NCBI RefSeq assembly: GCF_048771995.1 | Contig: NC_133024.1 | Coordinates: forward strand, 9,064,001-9,128,000 | Source of the DNA: Taeniopygia guttata | Taxonomy: Eukaryota; Chordata; Aves; Passeriformes; Estrildidae | DNA length: 64,000 bases | Direction: 5' to 3' | Part shown: positions 49,523 to 61,200 of the stretch, in pieces | How positions within the stretch are numbered: the stretch's first letter is position 1 | Layout of the letters: every line of letters starts with the position of its first letter | Translations under genes and position numbers: made by a program | Notes under the pieces: model-generated | Told to the model about the DNA's origin: nothing | What the model saw: the letters and a program-made list of their open reading frames with translations, nothing else | Database searches by the model: none

Positions 49523-52500
49523 GCCTTGAGTGTCTTGGGGGCTGCCAGCAGCATCCAACCCCATCCCATCCAGGATGGCTCTCCCTGGGGATGGCCAGGC
49601 TGTGGCTGACCCCAGCCACCTCCCCTGGCCTCAGTCACCTCCCTTGGCCTCCTAGACCTTGCTGAGGAGGTGGCTGGTTAGGGAGGCACCACGGCCACTG
49701 CCACCAGGGTGCCTGGCACAGTTTTATCCACTGGATTTAAAAGAGTTCCCTTGAATTGTCATGGCACAGACTCAACAAAAATAGTGTCCCCAAGGGTTTG
49801 ATAATTTCCAGAGGATCTATTCAGTCCCCTTCCTAGGCAGCAGTGTCTTGAGCTCTATGGTTTTGATATATTCCCATGTAAGGGGAGACAGCAGTGAGCA
49901 GGGGATGAGCAGCTCCGTGTGCCCGTGGCTGGTAGGAGACATGTGTGTGTCCTGCCACGAGGCACAGGGGCTCTAGCGCCAGGAGCAGGATGTCACAGGC
50001 TGTGGGACACCTTGCTGCTACCTCTGCAGGATGCAGCACTGAGAGTGGGGCCATCTCGGCCACTTGCTGGGATAGCACTTTATGGGACATACATCTCCCA
50101 AATCCTTTTGTGAAGAAATATTCTCCATGCAGGATACGAGTGGGAAGAACAGACATTTCAGAGCCTCCACGCTATTACAGAGCTGATTCTCTAAACATGC
50201 ACAGCAGCAATAATTTCTGGTGCTTAAAGGATATGACGGGCACCCTGATGACCTCTCACACAAAATCTTTGTGATGGACATTCCCCGTCAAGAATACTTA
50301 ATGAGTAAAGTTGTCAGGGTTCAGTCTGGTAGCACGTGGATTTAAAAGCTAATTGTACAATCAAATAATGGCCTAAGGCAGGAGGAATAGTTTTGAGAGG
50401 ATTGCTTTGGGCCATGGAGCTGGCTGTAATTTTGCCTTGTGTTTTAGGTTTATTTGGTAAATTATTTCACAAACACATGAGGCTTTGTACTGCAATGGAC
50501 GCCCAGAATATAATTTATATAATTAAATGAATAGTTCAGAGATCCAAATACATGGAAATGCTTCTCAGAACAATATGCAGTCTAGTGCTTCCTATGGAAA
50601 TAAATAAATATAAGCCTGTCACCTTAAATATATGGAAATGTCTTGACTTTAATGATACAATTGCAAGACTTTCCTACAGCCACAAAGCACAGGACTAATC
50701 TAGAGTGAGTCTTTGAAGTGTAAATTGTACATTTCCCACCAAACACTTGAAGTAAAAGATGGGAAACATCAATTCACACAACTGACAAAAAAAGACTTCA
50801 GTTTGTCACAAGAAGAAAGGTTTTAAATTTGCAATTTTCATCTATAATATAAGGTGTTAATGAATTTTGTATTTTATCCAGATGGGTATGTAAATTCCTT
50901 CTGAACTTTGTTACAGAGCATCTATTGTTCAACTACTGAAAAGGTTAGAGAGTGTAGTCAATTGAGGGGGGAAAACATCTAATTTACCTTCTTTTATCGA
51001 TTCTGACATGGTATCTTTCTCAAATGCTGTGATTGAAATCAGTGAAAATATGTTTTTTTTTTTTTTATTTTAAAATAGGTTTTTTATCAGACCAGTTTTG
51101 GAAGAGGCAGGAAATTCCTTTCAATTTTTGTTAGTATAGACAATGTCCAACACTCTTAGTAATTCAGTGGTGGTTTTTTTTGTTTTGGTTTGGTTTGGTT
51201 TGTTTTTTTTTCAGATAATAAACCACATTCAATAAATTAAAAGATGTTTCTTGGGGAAGAAGTGGAGGATTCACTATAGATGACCTTGATCCTGTGATCC
51301 ACCAATGGCAGACAATGAGTGTTCCTCCAGTTTTTCTGCAGAAGCGGAATAACAGCTGTAGAGCAAGATTTCTTTTCTTGAAGACAGATCTATTTTAGCA
51401 ACAACTCCCAAGCTGTTGAACTGTGAGGTAAAGAAAAATTTAAGGTCTTCTGTTGAACTTAAAAGTTTTATACCAAGAGTAGCTGAGTAACTTGCAATGA
51501 CTTACCAAGAATCTTAAATATTCATAGTTAGAACATTCCCTTTACATTTGGCTGGAATATTCTGTATTGTAATTTGTGCTGCTTATTGCTTCTTATTGTG
51601 TCACTGGGTACTCCTGAGAAGAGTCTGGCTACATCTTCTTATTGACTCTAATGCCTGTGTAATTAAGATAAAACTGTTTTGTGTTTGCAGCTCCAAAATA
51701 GAGAGTAAGGTGACCAACATATTTTTAGTTTGGATTTATTCCATTTCCTTCCTTCCTTTCCTTCCTTAGGTATAACTTTTGTTTTGGTGTATGAAATTTA
51801 TTACAGATGCAGGACCACTACAACATGAAGTTGAAGCCTTTGTTAAAATGTGAGAAGTAATCACCTTTACAGATCTATTCTCTAAATGTGAGTCCCAGTA
51901 ACTATTTCGTATCTGAAACATGTACACTTTAAGCCAGAGGTGGCTGGATACATCTGTCCCTTTATAGTAGTTCCATCTCTGACAAATTTAAAACTTTTTT
52001 CCTCTGGAAAACCTCCTCAAACATGATTTCTATCTCTAATTACAGGATTTTCTCAACTAAGGACCATTTTCTAAGTGCACAACTGAATCCAACCTAGATC
52101 TCTCCTAGCTATGGAATAAATCACTGGGATGAATTTCATGCTTGGCTACAGCAGCATAAATGTAAAGTAGATTCATTGAGGTCCACTGGGTAACTGCAGG
52201 TTTATGTTGCCATTAGTGAGGTGTGATTTGCTGGAATTGTTTGCTTTTTCATTCTCTCATTCCTACAGTTTCTATAGTAGTAAAATGTGGGATAGCTATT
52301 ATTTAGTCTTTGTAGCATTCTAAAAGTTAAATTTCAAAGAGATAAAACTTGCCCAAATCAGGAATAAACAACAATGTAACAGAAATATTTCTTTCCTGAA
52401 GGTAGTAGGAAACCTGGGTTTCCTAGGACATAGGTTATGATATCAGGCTGCTTTTCCATGCAGCCATTCCTTTGAAAAATCAAAGTCATCTGTTAATGCA

Positions 52501-54387
52501 GATATGGTGGTCTTTGAGACAGTAACTTTTGCTTTTTCTGACAGTGGGTGCTGAGAACAGCCTGACACTACTAACTCCCTCTGAGGGAAATAAAGGCTGT
52601 GGTGAATTCAGTCCCTACTAAGCACCAGTGAAGCCGTGAGGGAGAAAGATGTTACCAGTACCTCACTCACAGGAAAACTTTTCCCAGAATTCAGATGTAG
52701 TTGTTCCACATCAGCGAGTTCAGCATAATACAACACCTGGTTTAATGAGCTTTCTTGCCCCTGAAAACCAGCAGGATTTGTAAATAGGAGCTTCTCTGAG
52801 TTAATATTATTTCCCTTGCATAGCTGGAGGAAAACAAAAGCATACCAGAGACATTTCGGGTCTCTGAAAATTCCAGGAGGACTGTTTGAATAATCCATTC
52901 CTGTAAAATTCTCCCTATTCTAATACATGTGAACATGTAGATTGCCCAGCTGCCAGCAGCACCAGATTTGAGGCTCTGTTGCAGGATGGATGGTGGGGGA
53001 AGAATCCTGAGAAACTTCAGCCTTTTTTTTTGGGGTCTATGTTTATGGAAATGGCCATTCATGACAGAACCCATTGGAAGAAAAAAGGGCAAGGTAAAAA
53101 TATTTTTCAGGCCAATCTGAAATAAGTTGGATATCAGCTTTGTCATGGGCATCTCAAGAACTGCCTTGTCCTTTAGCATTCAGCTTGGTTATAATTATCA
53201 AGCCTCAGAACATTGTACTTTTTCTGTGACAGCACTCTCTATTTCAGCAAATACTTTGGAGCAGCCCCACTGCTTTAATTCAGCAGATTGATAGTGTACT
53301 TTAGTTTATTGCAATATTACTGGTCTGCAATGTGTATCTGCCCTTGTGGCTAGCTTCTCTTCTTTGGAAAAACACTTTCAATCCAGCATTTTATTGCCCA
53401 ACACACTTCTTAAAATGTCACATAAAATTGGATTTTAATAGACATGGTTGGTAATAATCAATGACCTTTTAGAATATGTTGTGCCAATAAGTGGTTACAG
53501 ACTGTCTTTTCTGAAATATCTTCCATGCTCCTATTCTTTCTCCAAATATCTGAATAATTCCTCCAGGAATTTAATGAAACTTCACAGGCAAGTGCATAGG
53601 GCATACAGTCTCTCTTGCCTTGTGATCTGGAAAAAGCATGTTTTTTGCAAACAGACCAAATAAGTAAAATAAATTGTATAATTTTGTGTTATGAAAGTAC
53701 ATACACAGTGTCATCACATCTATTATAGGTCATGACTGTACTGAGATTTTTAAAGTGAAATTTCCCTTAATTTTCCAGCCACTTTGTGGTGGATTTGTCT
53801 GGCTATGCTGAGCACAGATACAGGTTTGCCTGGCTGAGCATCTCCCCTGAGGTTCCAGGTAAGTTAATATAAAAACTTAAATCTGCCCTCCTATGGTTAG
53901 GCTGTTTCAAATATCCAAATTAACAAGATCAAAGTTAGAGTACAAATACTGTCTGGATTTTGTTTCAGGAGGACAAAGGAAGAGGGATTCAGGTATGGCT
54001 TTCTGCACTAAAAATATCAGTTTATTTAAGAGTAATTAATTATGTGAATTGAGCAATGTGTGACTGCCTTTCTCAGGGAAACAGTTGTGTTGGTTTTAAA
54101 ACTCCTTACTAAAAAGGTGACACTAGGATCAGTTTATATCATAAACTGCCAGCTGCAAAATGTTCAGCTTCATTAAAAGCTCGGTGTTGTGTGTAGCACA
54201 TTTCACTTATTTGAATTGTGTGGTATGAGACAGCTTAAGAGAGGAGGGAATTGCTCTCCATATGGTGTCCTTCAATTCCTTCAGTTCTGTCCCTAAGCAA
54301 GGACCTTGATCAAGACTGGGTAACAGGTTGCTGGGCAGGCAAGAAAGGATACAGAAAAAGACAAAATACATGGGATAACTTTGCAGG
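49523..54387. other. Intergenic, no gene seen
   Basis: The first 700 bp (to about 50200) is GC-richer than its surroundings, but I assign no element. A T/G-rich tract lies at about 51170-51213 and a CCTT-type run near 51749-51768. No exon or RNA gene recognised. Confidence 0.45.
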
Positions 54388-55127
54388 TGCTGTGGGTTGG
54401 CCCCAGCTGGTCTCCAAGCACCCACACTGCTGCTCATTCACTCTCCTTGTGATGAGAACGCTCGCGTGTCCGCATGGAGACAGTTTGATCAGTGAGGGAA
54501 AGAGGCAGGGGGAACAAACAAACCAAACCTGAGGAAAAGTAGTCATGAGCTGCCTGCTGCCAGCAAAGCAATGCCCAGAAATCTCTGAGCACCAGCCACC
54601 TCGAAAGCTAACTCTCCCCATCCCCTCAAACCACCCAGCCCTTTTATTCTCTATATTATGGTTCATAGAATCTCCCTTCAGCCAGTTTGGATCAGCTGTC
54701 CCAGCTGTGTCCCCTCACTCTTCTTCTTACCCATCTTCTTTTCTGCAGGGAAAACAAACAAACAAAAAAACCCAACCCAACCCAACCCAACCCAAACCAA
54801 ACCAAACCAAACCAAACCAAAATAACCCCAAAAAACCAAAAAACAAACAAAACAAAACAAAAAACAAACAAAAAAAAAAAACCAAAAAAAAACCCCAACC
54901 AACAAAAGCACCAAACAAACAAACAAACAAACAAAAACAAAAAAAAAAAAAAAACCCAACCAAAAAAAAAAAAAAGAAAGACTTGACTCTGTGGAAGCAC
55001 TGCTCAGCAATAGTCCAAATATTGATGTGATATCAACACTGTTTGAGTCACAAAGCCAAACCATATCACCACGTACAAGCTGGTCTGAAGAAAGTTATCT
55101 CCATCTCAGCCAAACCAAGTATAGCAA
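54388..55127 (-). mobile_element. Avian ERV solo LTR, reverse orientation, carrying an A/C-rich tract
   Basis: The left end, TGCTGTGGGTTGGCCCCAGC, and the block GGATCAGCTGTCCCAGCTGT match the antisense of a widespread avian ERVL-type LTR. So do GAAGCACTGCTCAGCAATAG and ATATCAACACTGTTTGAGTC on the far side of the simple repeat. The two halves are collinear with that family, so the tract at 54751-54979 lies within the LTR. I found no clear target-site duplication, and the right end is approximate. Confidence 0.75.
54751..54979. repeat. A/C-only low-complexity tract with (CCCAA)n and (CCAAA)n
   Basis: About 229 bp made almost only of A and C. It has five CCCAA units, then six CCAAA units, then irregular CAAA and A runs. 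Lysine/asparagine-rich open frames across it, and their phenylalanine-rich opposites, are artefacts. Confidence 0.95.
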
Positions 55128-55384
55128 AAAGCCACGATCAGGGCAAAAAGAAAAATTAGTATCTTTGGTGAATTTTTGATGTATTTTATGTAGGAGAAAC
55201 TCAGCAATATTTATCCCTGAGTCCTGTATGAATAAAAGAAGTTCAAAGCCCAGTTCCTGATGTTTTTTACCTCAACTGTATGAATCAGACAGAATTTTAA
55301 TTGTCAAATATTGAAGTGAAGACAATTTATTGAAAAGCATCTTGAAGATGCTTCTGGACAGAGTTTCTATAGTTAACTGAATAT
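55128..55384. other. Intergenic, nothing recognised
   Basis: Short AT-rich interval between the LTR and the CR1 fragment. Confidence 0.5.
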
Positions 55385-56000
55385 TTTTAGATTTATCTAC
55401 AGAGATTGTTTATGAAGGTGTTGAAGAGCCCAGGGCTGAGGATGGAGCCCCACCAGGGACAGGTCACCAGTCTGATGTCCCCCCAGTCACTGTAACTCTT
55501 TGTGCCTGACCTGTGAGGCATCACTCACCCATCCCATGATGTGTTTATCCAGCTCTGGGATGGCCATTTTACTCAGAAGGATCCTGGGAGAGACAGGATC
55601 AAAACTTCACTGAAATCCAGAAAGATCACATCAGCTGTCTTCCCTTGGTCAGCTGGGTGGGTTACCTTGCCACAAAAGGAAACTGGATTTGATAAGCAGG
55701 ATTTTCCCCTCATGAAGCTGTGCCAGCTGTGATCAATGGCTGTGTTTGTCTTCCAGGTGTTTTTGAATGCCCCCCAGAATAATCTCCTCCATAACTGTAC
55801 CAGGCCAGCGAGAGACTGACAGCCTGTAGTTTCCTGATTTTTTGGAAAATCAGGACAATGTTCATCAGCTTCAGTCAGCTGGGACCTCTGGTTTTTCAAG
55901 ATCACTAAAAATCATTGCCAGAAGTTCTGCTTAGGCAGCTCTTTGAGGATTCTTGGATGAACCCCATCAGACTACATAGATTTGTAGGGATCAAAATGGA
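55385..56000 (-). repeat. CR1 LINE reverse-transcriptase fragment, decayed
   Basis: On the - strand the conceptual reading shows CR1 ORF2 landmarks in order: SDGVHPRILKELP near 55960, a GNYR block near 55820, SFMRGKSCLSNPVSF near 55710, TADVIFLDFSE near 55620, and GSILSPGLFNTFINNL near 55410. Stops and frameshifts separate them, so the enzyme is dead. This is the reverse-transcriptase core of an old copy rather than the usual 3' stub, so it retains more of the element than the other CR1 pieces in the window. Confidence 0.85.
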
Positions 56001-58031
56001 GCAGCGAATCCTATACAATATCTCCTGGGAATTATTCAAATGGGTGCAAACTGTTAAAAAGTATGGCTTATCCTGCCTCTAAAGGTAGAGGTTTTTTGTT
56101 TTAAAGGAAACTGTCAAACTTACAGTAGTATGTATATCCAGAAAAATGCGCCTAAAGTCCTTTTTACAGGACATATAGGTTATTTTTTTAGGATTGTACA
56201 ACAAATTCACTGGGAAAGATGGTCAGTATCTTTTTTGGTATTCAATTAAAAAATGTGTGTGCTACATCCACTTCTTATGACTGCCTAGCACAAATAATTG
56301 TGTGATAATTAATGGCTTGCCAAAAAGCTTTCTTTTTTATAAACTACAATTTATTCAAAGGGAATTTTAAGCAGGCATTTTCAATTCTCAATCGAAAGTA
56401 TATCATGGCAGACACTATTTATCTGCCCCAGTATTTGGAATATAATAAACAAAGTTTTATGCACTGCAAAGAGAGAATTGAAAAGAAAGTGCAAAACACT
56501 TAAAGGAAGTATTGAAATGCACCGAACTCAGCAAAATTCTGTGAAATACATCATATTACCAGTAAGGTGGCAGTGGAGGGAGGGTCCTACACAATCAGTA
56601 ATACATTTGGAGCAAATGGAATACTGATTTCCTGTTGCAGAAATCATGTACTTCAGGAGAGCAATATAAAGCCAAATGATGTTATATTTACTAAGCATAG
56701 GTACTTCTGAGTAAGAGAGGGTTATATACATGTACTCTCAAAGTTGAATCCTTGCAGTTATTTTTAATGAGGTTGAATCTTGGTGTAGAGTTGAAGTCTC
56801 TTTATGTATTCAATTATTCATTTTTGTGATGAAATAGCATTGATGTTTATGGACTCTATCAAGTAACATTTGATATGCACGGTAACCTTGACCTGACACT
56901 ACTGGTTTGGTCCTGCAGCCCAGAGAGTGGATAGATTTCTCTTAGCTTCCTTGCAATGGATGACTACAACAATTAGCAGGATCAATTCTGTACCTCTTTG
57001 CTTATGCAGATAAAACCTTCTGGAATTTTGCCTTTTTGATGAATATCTTTCATGCTCTGACTGAAAATGGAAGAGAGTCCTTCTTTTGTTTCCTCCATTT
57101 TAATCCAGACCAGTTGCTGTTTCTTGAAGGACAGATTATCTATCAGTAATTCTACGTTCTATGACAGCTTCTGCTATTATTGCTTGGGTGTTTTTTTTTT
57201 TTTTTTTTTCATTTCTCTGGTTTGAGTTTTCTGGTTTTTTTCCCCTTAACTTTCACTGTAACTTAACAACTTTGAAATTAACTTTCTTGCATAGTAACAT
57301 ATATCTGTCAGGGGTGCTTTACTGATTAAATCCTTAACATCCACAGAGCATCACATTGCATTGGTAAAATAATGGAAATTATTTCACACTACTGTAATAA
57401 TGAAAGTAGTGACATAATAGAAATAAAGTCTCTAATTATTCATTAGGATTTGGAAAGATTAATTAGCATACCAGTTTGGCGTTTTGAACTGAAACATCTG
57501 ACCTACTTTTCCCGTATTCAGCCATATGCACCCTGCAGAGCTCAGTTGCCTGATATGAGGTGTGGGCTCCTCATTGTTTGGCAAAATGTAACAGAAATGA
57601 GAGGAGGTGTGGATGGAGGGGTGTTTTCTGAGTGTTTAGAAAGACCTCAGGCAGCCTGTATTTGATCCTTTCTGTATATGAAACAAATGTCACAGTCAGA
57701 GGAACTGAAACTGAGCTTAAAGGTGCCAGGGAAGTTGTTTAACAAACATCTCTCTTTGACCCTGCCCTACTTTAACAGCAGAAAGGGCATCAAGGTGAAA
57801 AAGGAACTGTTGCTAGCAATGTAAAACTTAAATTGCACCGCTCCTTAAGAAAAGCAGCAGAACCTTTAGCACACCATCATGTTTCCTCTATAAAGAAAAG
57901 CAACAGGCTCCTTCTTCCCAGCATGTAGTAAAAAAATAGATGCAGTAATAGAAATGATGGCTACCTCTTCCTCTGCTGGCTTGACTTTTTTTCCTTTTTT
58001 AAATTAATAGATGAATGATTAATGTGCATAT
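56001..58031. other. Intergenic, no gene seen
   Basis: AT-rich DNA with a T run near 57190-57210. Nothing else recognised. Confidence 0.5.
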
Positions 58032-58222
58032 GAGGGTGGTGAGGCACTGGAACAAGCTGCCCAGAGAAGCTGTGGATGTCCCATCCTTGGAAGTGTTCAG
58101 GGCCAGGTTTGATGGGGTTATGAAGAACCTGTTTTAGTGGAAGGTGTCCCTGCCCATGGCAGGGGATTTGGAGTTAAATACTCTTTAAAGTCCCCTCCAG
58201 CCCAAAGCATTCTACAATTCTA
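58032..58222 (+). repeat. CR1 LINE 3' end
   Basis: Contains GGTGAGGCACTGGAACAAGC, then TGTTCAGGGCCAGGTTTGAT and GGAAGGTGTCCCTGCCCATG, and ends with CATTCTACAATTCTATGG. It is a standard 5'-truncated CR1, parallel in structure to the copy at 28930-29132. Confidence 0.92.
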
Positions 58223-61200
58223 TGGTGTTCAGTATGGACTGCCATACCGTTCTAGCTAGTGACAGGTTCTTGCTGATCAACAATTAATTTGTTCCACCAC
58301 AATCAGTTGCATTTTCCACCAATGGCTTTATCTTCTGTTTCTCTTGCTATCTGTAGTTTTCAGGTGACATTTTCTTTTCATGGTCTTCACTCCACTTTTT
58401 CAATACTGGGCAAATGATCTGCAGAAAAGGACTCTTTGTGAGTACTTGCTACTAAAGTTCCTGTCTCTTTAATTTTTTTTTGTAAAATATAAGCACTGAG
58501 AATTAGAGAGCATACTTGAGTCAACTTGAATTAATGTTGCTTCACAAGAGGCAGGAATTAGAAAAATAGAGGTTAATCTGTCTATGTAAAATCCTTTTCC
58601 CTTACACTTTGGTTCTAGTATTACCCTGAGCCTTGCAGTACAACTACAGCATACTTAAAATTAAAAGACTAGTTCCTTACCAGTAATAATATCAGTAAAG
58701 CATTTTTAATAATACACCATTTCTTATCACTGGAATATAATATCATTAGTAGTTTTCCTTTTGTAAGGTTGTGTCCAGGGAAGTGTTAAATGAACTGTGC
58801 TTTAAATACAATCTGTGGGAAGGCTTATTTGTCTTATATGTGTTTGTGCTACAAAAAGAAGTGCACCTGTCTCCTACTTCTGCTTTTTTCCTACATTCAT
58901 TTGAAATAGTCATGTCCATCAATACACACCTGCCATTGCTGCAATTTATAAAAAAATACTAATTCAGTCACATTTTTTAGACACAGATAGCAAAACTACT
59001 CCAGCAGCCTCTGTGCAGCTGAGAGAGTTGCATGAACCTGCCTAATCTAATTTCAGAGTTCCAGCTGCTGTGAGGTCAAGAAGGACAGTGAGTGAGATGG
59101 AAACAACAACAGCAGCAGCAGAAAGTAGGAAACCATTAACTAATTGGAAGAGAGAGGTGTCTGTCCTTTGGTCAGAGAGAAACCCTGATTAAAATATGTC
59201 AAGGGTACAGCTGAGAAGTTGTTGGGAAAAGGAGAGAAAAATGCCTTCACAAATACTGTGATGTGAAAGGGAAGGTTAGAGAGATTGCCTGAGGCAGTAG
59301 TACAGAATTCGTTTTGAAGCAAGGGTAGGCAATATTGTAGGTTTATACAATATAGCTGAATATTAGCTATAGATAGATTATTTAGGTATGAACAAATGAT
59401 GAAAGATGGAAAAAAAAAAACAAACAAAAAAACCCCGGGAGAGCAGCATAAAGAATGGATTAAAGAAATGAGGAAATAACATTTTCATTTTTCCTTGTCA
59501 GGCTGGAAATCTGTCCCTATCTTCACAACGTTTCCATAAAGATTCATCTGACTTCAATCTTTTATAAGTATACACTCACATGAAGTAAGGGTGAAGCCTG
59601 AAGTTCTTGTGGTTCCTCTCCTTGCTTGTCCAGAGTAATTTCTTAATGGGAGCAGAATGGAATAAGCTCAAACCTCTCAAAAATATACAGAGTGGATTGT
59701 GAGGTACCAACAGGCTTAAACCTAAGTGGCTGCAGGGTAAGGTTAACATGTAAGCACCAAGGAAGAGCAGAGAATGAACAAAAATTTTCTGCTTCATTTT
59801 CTAAAATTTTCACACAAAGTTGAGTTCTTCCCTTTCCCCAGAGCAAAATGTGAACTTCCAGTTCTGCTCTTTCCAAGGATAAAACAGCCAGATGCAAGAA
59901 AAATTAGGTCAGCAAAGCAAGGGAGGATTCAGGAAGAAGAAAATACAATGATCATGCATTTAAGCAGTGTGCATCAGCCACACTGGCATTTCCAAAAAGC
60001 CATTTAAGATTTCAGGAATTACAGATATCACCGAGTATGTGATCCTGAGGTGCTTTTCAAGGTGCCTGTGTTCTCATTTATCTTTCTGGAGGCTTTCCTG
60101 TCCAGCCTAATTTAAATTTCTCAAATTACAGTACATTCTCACAGTCCCTCAAAGGCTTCTCCCAGGTAAGGACAGCTGAAGACTAGCTTCAGAATAAAAG
60201 TTTCTAGATGCATCATCAGTACCTGGGGAATGCCCAGTTAGTTGTTTACATTTCTCTCTGTCTAGTTTATATCTCCTTATGCTGGGACAAAGAACAGGTG
60301 CAATGGGACAAACTATAGATCTGAACATCCTTTCTTAGGGGGCCTGTCTGCCAGTCCTGTCACTCCTGTCCTGACACCAGGCCACCTCAAGGCAAGAAGA
60401 ACACACTGCCTCAGTTTCTTAACATCAAGGCAAGAGTCAAAACACCACAGCACCAATATCAAAGCTATTAAAGTGATTTTACACATATTTTAAGATCCTT
60501 TAATGTGCTGCAAAGGGAAACTATCAGAAAATGTGTTGCTATGCATATGCTTGTCTTCTTTTAACATGAACTAACAAGAATGTATAAAAAAGGGGCTAAA
60601 GAAACAAAACTAAAACTATTGCATTAAATCCCATTAGATTAATCTATTTAAACTTTAGTACCAACACAGGGCATCTTCTCTTCCATATCAGGAGTATGTC
60701 CTATAAAACACAAACATAATCAGGATCAGGAACAAAATGATAGGAAAACCCTTCAAACTCTAATAATCACTTGTTCTCAGGGATCTTCTCCTGAGCTGTG
60801 GAAGGAAAGGTGCATTGCTTAGTCAAAGCTAAGCAGAGCAAATGAACTGGCTTCCTCCTCAAACCAGTCAAGTTGCCTAACCAGTATATTCACACTTGGC
60901 TGTAGAAATTCCCTTTGGAATTCGAAGAACATATATTCATAAAAATTTCTGGGGAGTTTTAGAATAGGAGCAATGTTGAATTGTCATTTCCAAATCAGAA
61001 AGTGTGACTCAGTAGCTTTGTGCCCACTTTTGTCTCAATGTGCTATTTTCAATGTTGCACTTAAAGCAGTAAAAAAGTAGTTAACAAATATGAGAATTAT
61101 AGTATTTATCACTGTCTTGCCTTGATTCAGGGGAAGACATGATTTCAACTTACAAAGAGTTTGCAGGTAATAGGGTGTAGTTAATGTAGCTGGCAGCTCT

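Noticed and set aside
54545..55064. Lysine-rich and phenylalanine-rich open frames of 100-160 codons
   Set aside because: They are translations of an A/C-only simple repeat within an LTR.
55573..55905. 110-codon open frame on the - strand as a host gene
   Set aside because: It contains CR1 reverse-transcriptase blocks and is a fragment of a dead LINE.
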